This document shows positions 8,735 through 17,241 of a stretch of 64,000 nucleotides of DNA, piece after piece; the stretch's first letter is position 1; every line of letters begins with the position of its first letter. Under the pieces are notes generated by a model, which worked only from the letters and a program-made list of their open reading frames with translations, made no database searches and had not been told where the DNA came from. The stretch spans positions 1 to 64,000 of the forward strand of contig JBNRMJ010000018.1 in assembly GCA_050309435.1 (NCBI GenBank), written 5' to 3'. The position numbers and the translations under genes are program-made. Source of the DNA: CAYXVJ01 sp050309435 (GTDB lineage Bacteria; Bacillota; Clostridia; Saccharofermentanales; Fastidiosipilaceae).

Positions 8735-9649
8735 ATGAGAATTCGTAAATTACTGACTATTCTGAAGGATAGTCTGTTCAATGTTGTGCGCCATCCTCTG
8801 GTTACGCTGGCATCCACGACGACTGTTACGTTGATGCTGATTTTACTCGGTGCTTTCACCGTCTTGTCCCAAAATGCCAACCATTGGGTGCGTACCCTGG
8901 CTCAGCAACCGGCCATCGAAGTCTGGGGAGACCCGAAGATGTCGGAAGACGAACAGCTGATGGTCAAACAGTTTCTGGACACAAACGAAAATGTGCTGGA
9001 ATACGAGATGCTGACTCCGGTGGAAAATTTCGAAGTGCTGCGCAGTCAGATGGGTGCGGATGCCTCGGCGCTGGACAACTTCGATTACACTCTTTTACCA
9101 TATGTTTTTCAAGTTCAATTAATCGATCCGGAACTGGCCGATGATTTCACGAATCAGGTGTCGGCTTATCCGGGCGTCACCGATGTCGATTATGAGGAAA
9201 AAGTCATGACGACGCTGGCGAACGTGGTTCGCTGGGTTAATGTGGTGACGCTGGTAATCTTTGCCGTTATGGTTGTGGTATCTTTGTTTATCATTTCAAA
9301 TATGGTCCAATTATCTATATTGGCACAGTCCGAAGAAATTGGTATCATGAAATACATTGGAGCCACCAATAACTATATACGTATCCCATATATCCTTGAA
9401 GGCGCCATGATAGGAACCATCGGTGCGCTTCTGGCCTGGGGTGCCGTATATGTCGCATACGATCAAATTTATATTAGACTGAGTAGCGGCGGCCTCGGCA
9501 ACTCGACAGGTGCATTGTTCGCATCCGGGAGTTTTCTTCTCGCAACAGGCGAGGTGATGTGGATTGTTCTGGCGATCAATCTGTTGCTGGGAATCATCAT
9601 CGGATCTACGGGCTCGTTGATGTCGGTTCGCAAGTATATTCAAGTCTAG
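8735..9649 (+). CDS. ftsX: FtsX, membrane subunit of the FtsEX complex
   Basis: FtsX is a 304-residue inner membrane protein that passes the ATPase signal of FtsE to an extracellular hydrolase. One hydrophobic segment lies near residues 22-45. An external domain (about 50-165, with VEVWGD-like sequence IEVWGD near 61) follows, and then three more segments lie near 168-190, 218-242 and 270-293. The cytoplasmic loop SEEIGIMKYIGATNNYI carries the typical FtsX contact region for FtsE. The gene is 65 bases after ftsE and 15 bases before the hydrolase gene, so the three are probably one transcript. Confidence 0.93.
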   Translation: MRIRKLLTILKDSLFNVVRHPLVTLASTTTVTLMLILLGAFTVLSQNANHWVRTLAQQPAIEVWGDPKMSEDEQLMVKQFLDTNENVLEYEMLTPVENFEVLRSQMGADASALDNFDYTLLPYVFQVQLIDPELADDFTNQVSAYPGVTDVDYEEKVMTTLANVVRWVNVVTLVIFAVMVVVSLFIISNMVQLSILAQSEEIGIMKYIGATNNYIRIPYILEGAMIGTIGALLAWGAVYVAYDQIYIRLSSGGLGNSTGALFASGSFLLATGEVMWIVLAINLLLGIIIGSTGSLMSVRKYIQV

Positions 9650-9664
9650 GAGGTAAATCATCTG

Positions 9665-11233
9665 ATGTATAGTAAGAAGCGGGTTGTTGCCCTGATCTTA
9701 TCGATAGTCCTGATGGGTTCTCTTTTAGCGGGAGGACCGGCACAGGCAGCTAACTACGACGAGCAAGAAGCCGCTATCAAACAAGCACAAGAAGAAATTC
9801 GTGCCAGGCAGGAGGCTAACCGCCAGGCTTTGGTTACGGTTCAAAACGATATCTCTGCCTTTACGGCTCAGAGCAACAGTATTCAGGCTCAGCTGGACAG
9901 TTTACTGGAACAAAATGTCGCATCTACAGAAGAGTATGAGAGACTCAGCGCTGAACTGACCGTAGCCCGCGACGAGATGGAAAAGAGTATTCGCCGCTAC
10001 GAAGAGGCTCAGCAACATGCCGACGACATGCAGCTCGAATACGAAACAAGAATCGTCACTCTCTTTAAATATCGTAATAAATCCCTCTTGGAAATACTTT
10101 TGACTTCGGATAGCATCGGTGGATTTTTCACGAATATGCGTCTGATGGATTATATCGCCTCGGCGGATAATCTGATGCTCGAAGATTTACTGACTGCTCA
10201 GGAAGATGCCGAAGTGGCTCGTCAGGAAGCAGACGAAACAGTAAAACAGGCTAAAGCCTACTTTGAATATGCCGAAGAACAACTTCGACTTCTGAGAAAT
10301 GATATAGAACTGACCGAGACGAATCTGAGTTCGGTCGAGCTGGAACTGCTCAACCGTTCTTCGATGCAAACTCAGCTTCAGAATCAGAATACCGAACTGG
10401 ATGCCGAGCTCGAGCGTTATTACGCCGAACTTCAGGCCATCGAAAATGCCAGAGCGACCGAAGCGGCGATTCAGGCATCGATTGCGGAATCGATCCGGGC
10501 TTCCGAATCCGAACGTATCGCAGAATCGATTCGCCAGTCCGAAAGCGCTGCCGAGTCTGCCAGACAGTCCATCGCGCAGGAACAGTGGCTGCAAGCCAGT
10601 CGTGCCGAAGCGGCGGCTGCCGAAGATGCCCGTAAGAAGGCGGAAGCGGCCCGTATCTCCGAGTCGATTCGTATCTCCGAGTCCATCCGTGTTTCCCAGA
10701 GTCTTGCCGCGGCGCAAACCACGCCCTGGACTCCGCCTGCAGCTACAACGCCGCCTACGCAGCCCCAACCGCCTGCCGCTTCATCCAACTACATGATGTG
10801 GCCGCTGGCCAGTTATAATTATCTCTCGTCGCCTTACGGCCCGCGCGTTCATCCGATTACGGGTAATCCCACGGCTTTCCATTACGGCATGGACTTCGCC
10901 GCGAACTTCGGAACGCCGGTTCGCGCCACACTGGACGGCACGGTTGTTATTGCCAATGCCACCTGGCAGGGACAAAACTATACTTCTCATAAATCCGGAC
11001 ACGGGAATTACGTGACCATACAGCATGCCAACGGTTTAACCAGTACCTACGCTCACTTGAAATATGTCGCCGTATCCGTCGGACAAACCGTCAAACAAGG
11101 CCAGTACATCGGTCAGGTCGGCAGCACAGGTGCATCGACCGGAGCACATCTGCACTTCGAGCTGGCCAGATACGGCAAGACCTTTAACCCGTATTCATCC
11201 GAAGCTCTCTTGCATCCCAACAGTATTCGCTAG
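9665..11233 (+). CDS. Secreted coiled-coil M23 (LytM) peptidoglycan hydrolase, probable FtsEX partner
   Basis: This 522-residue secreted protein probably cleaves peptidoglycan when switched on by FtsEX, like PcsB or CwlO, though with an M23 catalytic domain. A signal peptide ends near AQAA (residues 27-30). Residues ~30-300 are heptad-rich coiled coil, and ~270-350 are low complexity with repeated SES/RISES units. A proline-threonine linker precedes the LytM domain (about 378-522). The zinc and catalytic residues are present: His406 and Asp410 in HYGMDF, and His495 and His497 in GAHLHFEL. This makes it an active enzyme, unlike the degenerate LytM domain of E. coli EnvC. GGAGG lies just before the ATG. 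Confidence 0.9.
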   Translation: MYSKKRVVALILSIVLMGSLLAGGPAQAANYDEQEAAIKQAQEEIRARQEANRQALVTVQNDISAFTAQSNSIQAQLDSLLEQNVASTEEYERLSAELTVARDEMEKSIRRYEEAQQHADDMQLEYETRIVTLFKYRNKSLLEILLTSDSIGGFFTNMRLMDYIASADNLMLEDLLTAQEDAEVARQEADETVKQAKAYFEYAEEQLRLLRNDIELTETNLSSVELELLNRSSMQTQLQNQNTELDAELERYYAELQAIENARATEAAIQASIAESIRASESERIAESIRQSESAAESARQSIAQEQWLQASRAEAAAAEDARKKAEAARISESIRISESIRVSQSLAAAQTTPWTPPAATTPPTQPQPPAASSNYMMWPLASYNYLSSPYGPRVHPITGNPTAFHYGMDFAANFGTPVRATLDGTVVIANATWQGQNYTSHKSGHGNYVTIQHANGLTSTYAHLKYVAVSVGQTVKQGQYIGQVGSTGASTGAHLHFELARYGKTFNPYSSEALLHPNSIR

Positions 11234-11259
11234 GACGAAACGAAATTAATCTGATCAGA

Positions 11260-11288
11260 GGCGATCGCTTAACGGCGGTCGCCTTTTT
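11260..11288 (+). terminator. Terminator of the ftsEX-hydrolase operon
   Basis: A 9-base stem (GGCGATCGC / GCGGTCGCC, one G-T pair) with a 6-base loop is followed by TTTTT, 26 bases after the hydrolase stop codon. Confidence 0.9.
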
Positions 11289-11395
11289 CATCTCTCGTTT
11301 TGGCAACCTTCATCACCGAAGGATCCGGAAAACTTTGTCATAATAAGTAGAAAGAACCGTTCGATTCAACATTCAACTTGAAAGGAGACGATTCG

Positions 11396-12328
11396 ATGAG
11401 CCCGGATAAAAACAGCTTTGATCTTAGTGATAGATATGTCGAGCCGGATGAGGTAAAAGCCGAGGATCTGGATAAAAATATTCTGGAGGTAGCCGAAAGT
11501 GAAGTAGGAGAAGGAGAGGGTGATCTCTTTGTCCTGATGAAGGCCGAAGAGAAAATTACCGGCAGCAGCCACCTGCCCAAGGGTAAAACCCGGCCGCAAG
11601 CTCTGATTACTGGCGGCAGTTCGGGTATCGGTCGAGGCGTGGCACTGATCCTGGCAGAAGCCGGTTATGACGTGGCAATTACCTATCATTCCGGGGCCGA
11701 TAAAGCCGAAGAAGTGAAGCGCTTTATCGAAAAACGCTTTACCAGGCGATGCGAGATTTACGAACTCGATACGGCAAAGGACGAGCAGATACAAGAGCTG
11801 GTCCGGCAAGTGAAAGAAGACTTCGGAGGTATCGATGTTCTCGTCAACAATGCCGGCATCACGATCATGGAAGATGCGTTCGAAGATAAAATCGAAAGCA
11901 TGGATAAACTCCTGGCCATCAATTTTCGCGGCGCGATGATCATGCTTCAGGAAACGGCCAAAGTAATGAAGGATCAGGAATTTGGCGGCAGTATCATAAA
12001 TGTATCATCCATTCATGCGGATCACGAAGACGAAAAAGACGCTATTTACGGCGCAACCAAAGCCGCCATGGAACGGGCTTCGAAGACCTATGCCCTGCAA
12101 TACGGACCTTACAACATCCGGGTCAATACCATAGCCCCGGGAGCGATTTTAATCGATCGGACCACAGTCGAAGGACACAAAATAGAAGATATGATGAAAG
12201 ATGTGCCGCTGGGGCGTTCGGGCCTGCCGCGGGATATTGCTCACGCGGTTTTATTCCTGGCGTCCGAACGTGCGTCGTATATCACGGGTATTAGTCTGTT
12301 GATTGACGGAGGGATGGCTCTGGGCTGA
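11396..12328 (+). CDS. Short-chain dehydrogenase/reductase with long N-terminal extension
   Basis: This 310-residue NAD(P)-dependent oxidoreductase has the classical SDR motifs: TGGSSGIG for cofactor binding (near residue 70), NNAG near 150, and the catalytic Ser with YGATK (Tyr-x-x-x-Lys) near 195-215. About 65 acidic residues precede the Rossmann fold, unlike the usual 250-residue SDR. Longer forms of this kind occur among stress-related SDRs, but the substrate is not evident. I start at ATG 11396, because AAAGGAG (11381-11387) is 8 bases before it; the in-frame TTG at 11378 lies upstream of that site. Its 3' end overlaps the convergent ABC-F gene by 38 bases. Confidence 0.85.
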   Translation: MSPDKNSFDLSDRYVEPDEVKAEDLDKNILEVAESEVGEGEGDLFVLMKAEEKITGSSHLPKGKTRPQALITGGSSGIGRGVALILAEAGYDVAITYHSGADKAEEVKRFIEKRFTRRCEIYELDTAKDEQIQELVRQVKEDFGGIDVLVNNAGITIMEDAFEDKIESMDKLLAINFRGAMIMLQETAKVMKDQEFGGSIINVSSIHADHEDEKDAIYGATKAAMERASKTYALQYGPYNIRVNTIAPGAILIDRTTVEGHKIEDMMKDVPLGRSGLPRDIAHAVLFLASERASYITGISLLIDGGMALG

Positions 12329-13820
12329 AGTCCGCGAAATCAATGATCCGGGTCGAGACAGCCTCGATAAATGAACGGTCGTGTTCGACCAGTACCATCG
12401 TCGGCTCATATTTCAGGAGCAACGATTCAATCTGCATGCGCGAGAGAACGTCGATGTAATTCAGCGGTTCGTCCCATACATACAGATGAGCCTCTTCGCA
12501 CAACGTACGGGCCAGGAGAACTTTCTTCTTCTGGCCTGCGCTATAAGTTTCGATACGCTTGTCAAAGGCAAGTGCGGGGAAATCAAGTTTATTTAGAATA
12601 GCGCGAAATAAAGCGTCGTCGATGCCGCTTGCATAGGCGAAATCCGCCAGAGAACCTTCCAGTCCCGAGGTATCCTGCGGCATGTAGGAGAGCTCGATTT
12701 GTGTACCTCGCTCCAAAAGCCCTTCAAGCCAGAAACCGCCTTCGTCGTCGCCCGGAAGTTCGCCTGTAATCAGCTTCATCAAGGTGGATTTACCGCTGCC
12801 GTTGACACCAACCAGCCCGAGGCGCTCGCCGCGTTCCAGATCGAAACTTAGATTTCGCACCAGAGTACGCTCGCCGTAACCGAAGCTGATCCCGGATGCA
12901 CGAAGCAAGATCGGTTTGATATAGGGAAGAGGATGAATCGCCAGTTCGAAGGTGCGGTCGATGTTCTGAAGGAGCCGGGACTTTTCTTCCCGTGCTTTCG
13001 TGACACGCTTCTCGATGGCCTTGGCCCGTTTCATCATTTTGGCCGATTTCGCGCCGATAAAGCCGCGGTCGACGTGACCGTCGCCTGTCTTCGTTTTCTC
13101 AACCAGGGTGGACCAGCTGCCTGTTCTGGCGGCAGCCGCATCCAGCTGAGCGATCTGCCCCCGCAGCTTGAGGTTTTCTTTCTTTTCGTAGTTGTCCTGC
13201 CTCTGCTTGTTGATCAGCCAGGACGAGAAATTGCCTTTTTCGAGGGTAATATTCGCCTGATTGATGGAAAGCACGTGATCAACTGTCATGTCGAGGAAGT
13301 TTCGGTCATGAGAAACCAGGATAAAACCTTCTTTTTTACTCAGATATTCGGCCGTTTTCTCGCGGCCTTTCATATCCAGGTGATTGGTCGGCTCGTCGAT
13401 CAGCAGGAAACGGTTCGGCTTAAGAAACAGGATGGCAAGCATGCATTTTGTCTGCTCGCCCATACTCAGATCCGAGAAGGGACGCCAGAGGGCTCCCGGA
13501 TCCACATCGAGAAGGTTTAGTTCGCGACTGAGCTCCCACATTTCGATCTCGGGATAAAGGGCAGTGGCGATCTCGGCCGGTGTCGCGGAATCATCCGGAA
13601 TCTCGTACGGGAAATAAGTGAATTCAAGGTCGCTTGTGATCTTGCCGCTGTATTCATAAGCGCCGGTCATCAATCGAAGTAAAGTGGTTTTTCCTTTTCC
13701 GTTACGGCCGATCAAGCCCAAACGCCAGCTGCTGTCTAGCGTCAGCGAAACATTATGAAAAACGGGATCATAGAAGCTGTCGTATGAAAATGACAATTGC
13801 GAGATGATGATCTGTGACAT
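12291..13820 (-). CDS. Lsa-like antibiotic-resistance-type ABC-F protein
   Basis: This 509-residue soluble protein has two ABC ATPase domains and no membrane segments, so it is an ABC-F translation factor acting on the ribosome. Its sequence follows the Lsa group: start MSQIIISQLSFSY, YFPYEIPDD, LSMGEQTK, the linker with KGNFSSWLINKQ, and DRGFIGAKSAKMMKR. Walker A motifs are GRNGKGKTT and GVNGSGKST; signatures are LSMGE and YSAGQ; Walker B segments are LLIDEPTNHLD and YVWDEPLNYID. Lsa proteins protect against lincosamides, streptogramins A and pleuromutilins by displacing the drug. Whether this copy gives resistance is inference. It converges on the SDR gene and diverges from the S41 protease. 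Confidence 0.85.
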   Translation of the reverse strand: MSQIIISQLSFSYDSFYDPVFHNVSLTLDSSWRLGLIGRNGKGKTTLLRLMTGAYEYSGKITSDLEFTYFPYEIPDDSATPAEIATALYPEIEMWELSRELNLLDVDPGALWRPFSDLSMGEQTKCMLAILFLKPNRFLLIDEPTNHLDMKGREKTAEYLSKKEGFILVSHDRNFLDMTVDHVLSINQANITLEKGNFSSWLINKQRQDNYEKKENLKLRGQIAQLDAAAARTGSWSTLVEKTKTGDGHVDRGFIGAKSAKMMKRAKAIEKRVTKAREEKSRLLQNIDRTFELAIHPLPYIKPILLRASGISFGYGERTLVRNLSFDLERGERLGLVGVNGSGKSTLMKLITGELPGDDEGGFWLEGLLERGTQIELSYMPQDTSGLEGSLADFAYASGIDDALFRAILNKLDFPALAFDKRIETYSAGQKKKVLLARTLCEEAHLYVWDEPLNYIDVLSRMQIESLLLKYEPTMVLVEHDRSFIEAVSTRIIDFADFSPEPSLRQSTD

Positions 13821-13852
13821 GATACGCCCTCCTTATATCCCCGGGAGAGTTT

Positions 13853-13881
13853 ATCGTAGCGAATTTTCAAGCTGTTAACAA
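13853..13881 (-). promoter_or_regulatory. Candidate promoter of the Lsa-like ABC-F gene
   Basis: On the minus strand, TTGTTA (plus 13876-13881) and TACGAT (plus 13853-13858) are 17 bases apart. The resulting leader would be only about 25 bases, too short for the leader-peptide attenuators known upstream of many resistance ABC-F genes. Confidence 0.4.
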
Positions 13882-13898
13882 GAACAACCGCCGCTGTT

Positions 13899-13928
13899 CT
13901 GTCACGATCGATCAAGATCTAGTACAAT
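13899..13928 (+). promoter_or_regulatory. Candidate promoter of the S41 protease operon
   Basis: CTGTCA (13899-13904) and TACAAT (13923-13928) are separated by 18 bases, about 50 bases before the protease start. It lies back-to-back with the ABC-F candidate promoter. Confidence 0.4.
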
Positions 13929-13980
13929 AGATTCATTGCCGAGCTTTAGTTATAAGGCAAAGAGAAAGTCAGGTGTTTAG

Positions 13981-15447
13981 ATGGAATCATTTAACTCAAA
14001 TCAAACAGAAGCGGGTAAAGAGCCCGAGCAGCAAAACTCTGTTCAAATACCGCCCCAAATGCCGATTTACCCGACCGGCGGTCCCGGCATGCAGCCTCGC
14101 CCCTCGAAAGCGGCCCCAAAAAAGAAATCCGGCGGCGCGTCGAGTGTCGTGCCCGTGCTGGTATCGATTCTCTTGACCTTTGCGATGACGACCGGCTTGT
14201 TTTACACCCTTTATGCTCAAGGTATTTTAACTCCTTTATTCGGCCAAAACACCGCAGGTGAGGATGACGATAAGGGCGAAGGAGTCGCACCGGGTATCGG
14301 TCTGACGGTCAACTCCGACGATCCCGCCACGGTTCTCCGGGCTCAGAAACTGGCCGCGATGCTTGAGATCATCAGAGACAATTACTACAGACCCCTGTCC
14401 GACAAGGAGATTCTGGATGCTCTCTCGATCGGTTTGGCCGAAGGTCTGGACAGCCCTTATACTTATTATTTAACTCCGGAAGAATACGAGTCGATGGTTC
14501 AGTCCATGCAGAACAGTTACAGCGGTATCGGTGCGACGGTCAGCTGGAACAGCGCGGGCTATAACGAAATCATCGATGTGACGCCAAACGGACCCGCCGA
14601 AGAGGCAGGCGTACTGCCGGGCGACATTCCGACAGAAGTTAACGGCGTCAATGTGGAAGACTTTACCGATCCGAGTCAGCTCAGTGCGATCGTACGCGGC
14701 GCGGAAGGCACGACAGTCACCATCGTTTTCTATCGCCCGTCGATCAGCGATTATGTCGAAATTACCATGACCAGACGTACCGTCATAACAGTCAGCGTCA
14801 CGCACAAGATGCTTGATGACAAGATCGGCTATCTGCGCATAAACAGCTTCATCCAGGATCTTTTACCGCAGTTTAAGGCTTCGATCGATGCTCTCGTGGC
14901 GGAAGGCGCCGAACATATCGTCTTCGATTTAAGAAACAACCCCGGCGGCAGCGCGGATTCTCTGATTCAGGTTCTTGATTACTTACTGCCGGAAGGCGAG
15001 ATTGCGAGAACGGTCGGTCGCGAAGGCGGCGAGGCATTCTCGGAAGTCTGGAAATCCAAACCCGGTGCCGGCGTGCCGGACTCGATGCGTTATGCGATAT
15101 TGTTAAACGAAAACTCGGCCAGTGCGTCCGAACTCTTCGCCGGTGCGCTTCGTGATTGGGGAAAGGCCGTTTTGATCGGTCAGAACACATATGGCAAAGG
15201 CAGCGGCACGACGACCTACCGCCTGGCGGACGGATCGGCTTTGAATCTGACGATTTTCGAATATATTCTGCCCGGCGGAGCACGTGTGGAAGGCGTTGGC
15301 CTGCCTCCGGATATCGAATCCGAACTGGACGATGAAGACAAGATCATACCGCTCAACCGCCTGCCCGAAGAAGATGATAACCAGCTGCAGGACGCGCTGG
15401 AGTACTTTGCTTCCGGCTTACCGAAACAGGAGCTGCCGGCCGCATGA
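13981..15447 (+). CDS. C-terminal processing peptidase, S41 family
   Basis: This 488-residue membrane-anchored serine protease probably trims or degrades proteins outside the membrane. A proline-rich cytoplasmic N-terminus is followed by one transmembrane segment (about residues 55-80). A helical region comes next, then a PDZ domain (about 170-260, with GIGATVSWN and GPAEEAGVLPGD) and the S41 catalytic domain. The serine nucleophile is in ENSASASELFAG and the general-base lysine in YGKGSGTT, as in CtpA/CtpB. The PDZ hinge reads PGDIPTEVNG. The start of the next gene overlaps the stop (ATGA), so the two are translationally coupled. Confidence 0.9.
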   Translation: MESFNSNQTEAGKEPEQQNSVQIPPQMPIYPTGGPGMQPRPSKAAPKKKSGGASSVVPVLVSILLTFAMTTGLFYTLYAQGILTPLFGQNTAGEDDDKGEGVAPGIGLTVNSDDPATVLRAQKLAAMLEIIRDNYYRPLSDKEILDALSIGLAEGLDSPYTYYLTPEEYESMVQSMQNSYSGIGATVSWNSAGYNEIIDVTPNGPAEEAGVLPGDIPTEVNGVNVEDFTDPSQLSAIVRGAEGTTVTIVFYRPSISDYVEITMTRRTVITVSVTHKMLDDKIGYLRINSFIQDLLPQFKASIDALVAEGAEHIVFDLRNNPGGSADSLIQVLDYLLPEGEIARTVGREGGEAFSEVWKSKPGAGVPDSMRYAILLNENSASASELFAGALRDWGKAVLIGQNTYGKGSGTTTYRLADGSALNLTIFEYILPGGARVEGVGLPPDIESELDDEDKIIPLNRLPEEDDNQLQDALEYFASGLPKQELPAA

Positions 15448-16256
15448 AAAACGATTCGAATGCCATGGATGAAAGCATGATCAGTTATGACCGCCTGGCC
15501 GTCTGTTACGATCGACTGCAACAGGACGTGGACTACGAAGCCTGGGCCAAATGGTTCGATGGTATCGTACAGAACTCATCGGCATCCGCCTTTCCTCAGG
15601 GGACGGACGGAAAGACGCTCTGGCTGGACCTGGGCTGCGGTACCGGAACATTTCTGCTCGAACTGGCCAAACTGGATTATGACCTGATCGGCATCGACAA
15701 CTCGATCGGCATGCTGACGGCCGCCAGAGATAAAATCGGTCTGGCCGAAACGCCGGCCGACATTCTTCTGCTGCTGCAGGATATCAGTGATTTCGAACTT
15801 TACGGTACGGTGAATGTCTGTTCGATTCTGCTCGACACGGTGAACCATCTGAGCGGACGGGAAGCGGTCCGGCAGATGCTGGATCGCTGTCATACCTACT
15901 TGCACGAAGGCGGGCTTCTGATATTTGACGTGATCAGCGAGTACCACGCCAAAACCGTGCTGGGCAATCAGCAGTTCTTTGTCGTCGATGATGAATATGC
16001 GCTGTTCTGGTCGAACTATTATAACGAAGACAGCAAGCGCACCCGCGCGGAACTGACTCTCTTCGAGGAGAGCCATCCGGCAGGTCTTTACGAGCGAAGC
16101 GATAACGTCGTCGAAGAGCAGATCTACTCCGATGCCGAAATCAGAGAAATGCTGACACAAGCCGGTTTCAAGAACATTGAAAGCCGTATCGCCTTATCCG
16201 ATGAAGAGGCCGATGAAACGACAGGTAGGGTGTTTTACTTCGCTTACCGCACCTGA
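15444..16256 (+). CDS. Class I SAM-dependent methyltransferase
   Basis: This 270-residue cytoplasmic protein has the class I Rossmann-fold methyltransferase signature LWLDLGCGTGTFLLELA near residue 55, followed by LIGIDNSIGML (motif II acidic residue binding the SAM ribose). The N-terminal YDRLAVCYDRLQ pattern and the EEQIYSDAEI/LTQAGF end are typical of the Methyltransf_25 group of unknown substrate. Its ATG overlaps the S41 protease stop codon. It may modify a small molecule, RNA or protein; nothing here decides which. Confidence 0.82.
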   Translation: MKNDSNAMDESMISYDRLAVCYDRLQQDVDYEAWAKWFDGIVQNSSASAFPQGTDGKTLWLDLGCGTGTFLLELAKLDYDLIGIDNSIGMLTAARDKIGLAETPADILLLLQDISDFELYGTVNVCSILLDTVNHLSGREAVRQMLDRCHTYLHEGGLLIFDVISEYHAKTVLGNQQFFVVDDEYALFWSNYYNEDSKRTRAELTLFEESHPAGLYERSDNVVEEQIYSDAEIREMLTQAGFKNIESRIALSDEEADETTGRVFYFAYRT

Positions 16257-16319
16257 GCAGAAAAGCTCGAGCGTTAAATGATCAATAGTAATATATAATA
16301 ATATAAGGAAAGATAGAAA

Positions 16320-17228
16320 ATGAGTATTCCGTGGGATGACAAATCACTAAAACAAGAAGGCGATCACCTCGTTGTCGGGACGGCCTGGGACGGTCAGGTT
16401 CGACTGATCTCCGTTCGCAGCAGCCGCCTGGTCGAGGAAGCCCGTGAGATCCATGACATGTCGCCCGTATCGACGATCGCGCTGGGGCGTTTGCTGACCG
16501 GCGCTTTACTGCTGGGCAATGATCTGAAAAACCCGGGGGATAATTTGACGCTGCATGTGAGAGCAGAAGGGGCAATTCGCGGCATGACCGTTGTCGCCGA
16601 GGAAAACGGCAGTGTTCGCGGCGATATCATGGAGCCTCTGGCCACGATCACGGTCGAGGAAGGCGTCAAGCCCGAACTCAAGCAGGCGATCGGAAGCGGC
16701 ACACTGACCGTGATCCGCGATATGGGCCTTAAAGAACCCTACGTGGGTTCGGTCGAGCTTTTAAGCGGAGAAATCGGCGAAGATCTGGCTTATTATCTGG
16801 CCACCTCGGAGCAGATTCGCTCGGTTGTCGCTTTGGGTGTGAAGCTGGATCGTAACGGCGTACGCCATGCCGGAGGTCTTCTGGTTCAACTGATGCCGGG
16901 TGCCGGTAAAGAAGTGGAAGACTATATCGAAGTTCGTGCCAAAGGCTTTCCCGAAATCAGCTACTGGCTGGAAGAAGGTTTCACGCCGGCTCAGATTCAG
17001 GATCTCTTTATGGGCGATCCCAATATTCGGTATCTGGCCGTCAAGCCGGTGAAGTACGCCTGTAACTGCAGTCGCGAACGGATGAAACGAAATCTTCTGA
17101 CGCTCGGAGAAAATGATCTCGCCGAGCTGGCAGCCGATCCGAAGGGAATCGATCTGGTCTGCCACTTCTGTCACAAGGAGTACCACTTCGATTCCGACGA
17201 GATCAAGAATTTTGAAAGCCATATATAA
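16320..17228 (+). CDS. hslO: Hsp33 redox-regulated holdase chaperone
   Basis: Hsp33 holds unfolding proteins during oxidative stress. In its reduced state four cysteines bind zinc; oxidation releases the metal and activates the chaperone. The zinc cysteines are visible as C248-x-C250 (ACNCSRE) and C281-x-x-C284 (VCHFCHK) at the C-terminus. The N-terminal core (LTGALLLGNDLKNPGDNLTL and YVGSVELLSGEIGEDLAYYL) is typical, and the length of 302 residues is normal. The deacetylase gene starts 14 bases later. Confidence 0.95.
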   Translation: MSIPWDDKSLKQEGDHLVVGTAWDGQVRLISVRSSRLVEEAREIHDMSPVSTIALGRLLTGALLLGNDLKNPGDNLTLHVRAEGAIRGMTVVAEENGSVRGDIMEPLATITVEEGVKPELKQAIGSGTLTVIRDMGLKEPYVGSVELLSGEIGEDLAYYLATSEQIRSVVALGVKLDRNGVRHAGGLLVQLMPGAGKEVEDYIEVRAKGFPEISYWLEEGFTPAQIQDLFMGDPNIRYLAVKPVKYACNCSRERMKRNLLTLGENDLAELAADPKGIDLVCHFCHKEYHFDSDEIKNFESHI

Positions 17229-17241
17229 TAGGAGAAATGAA

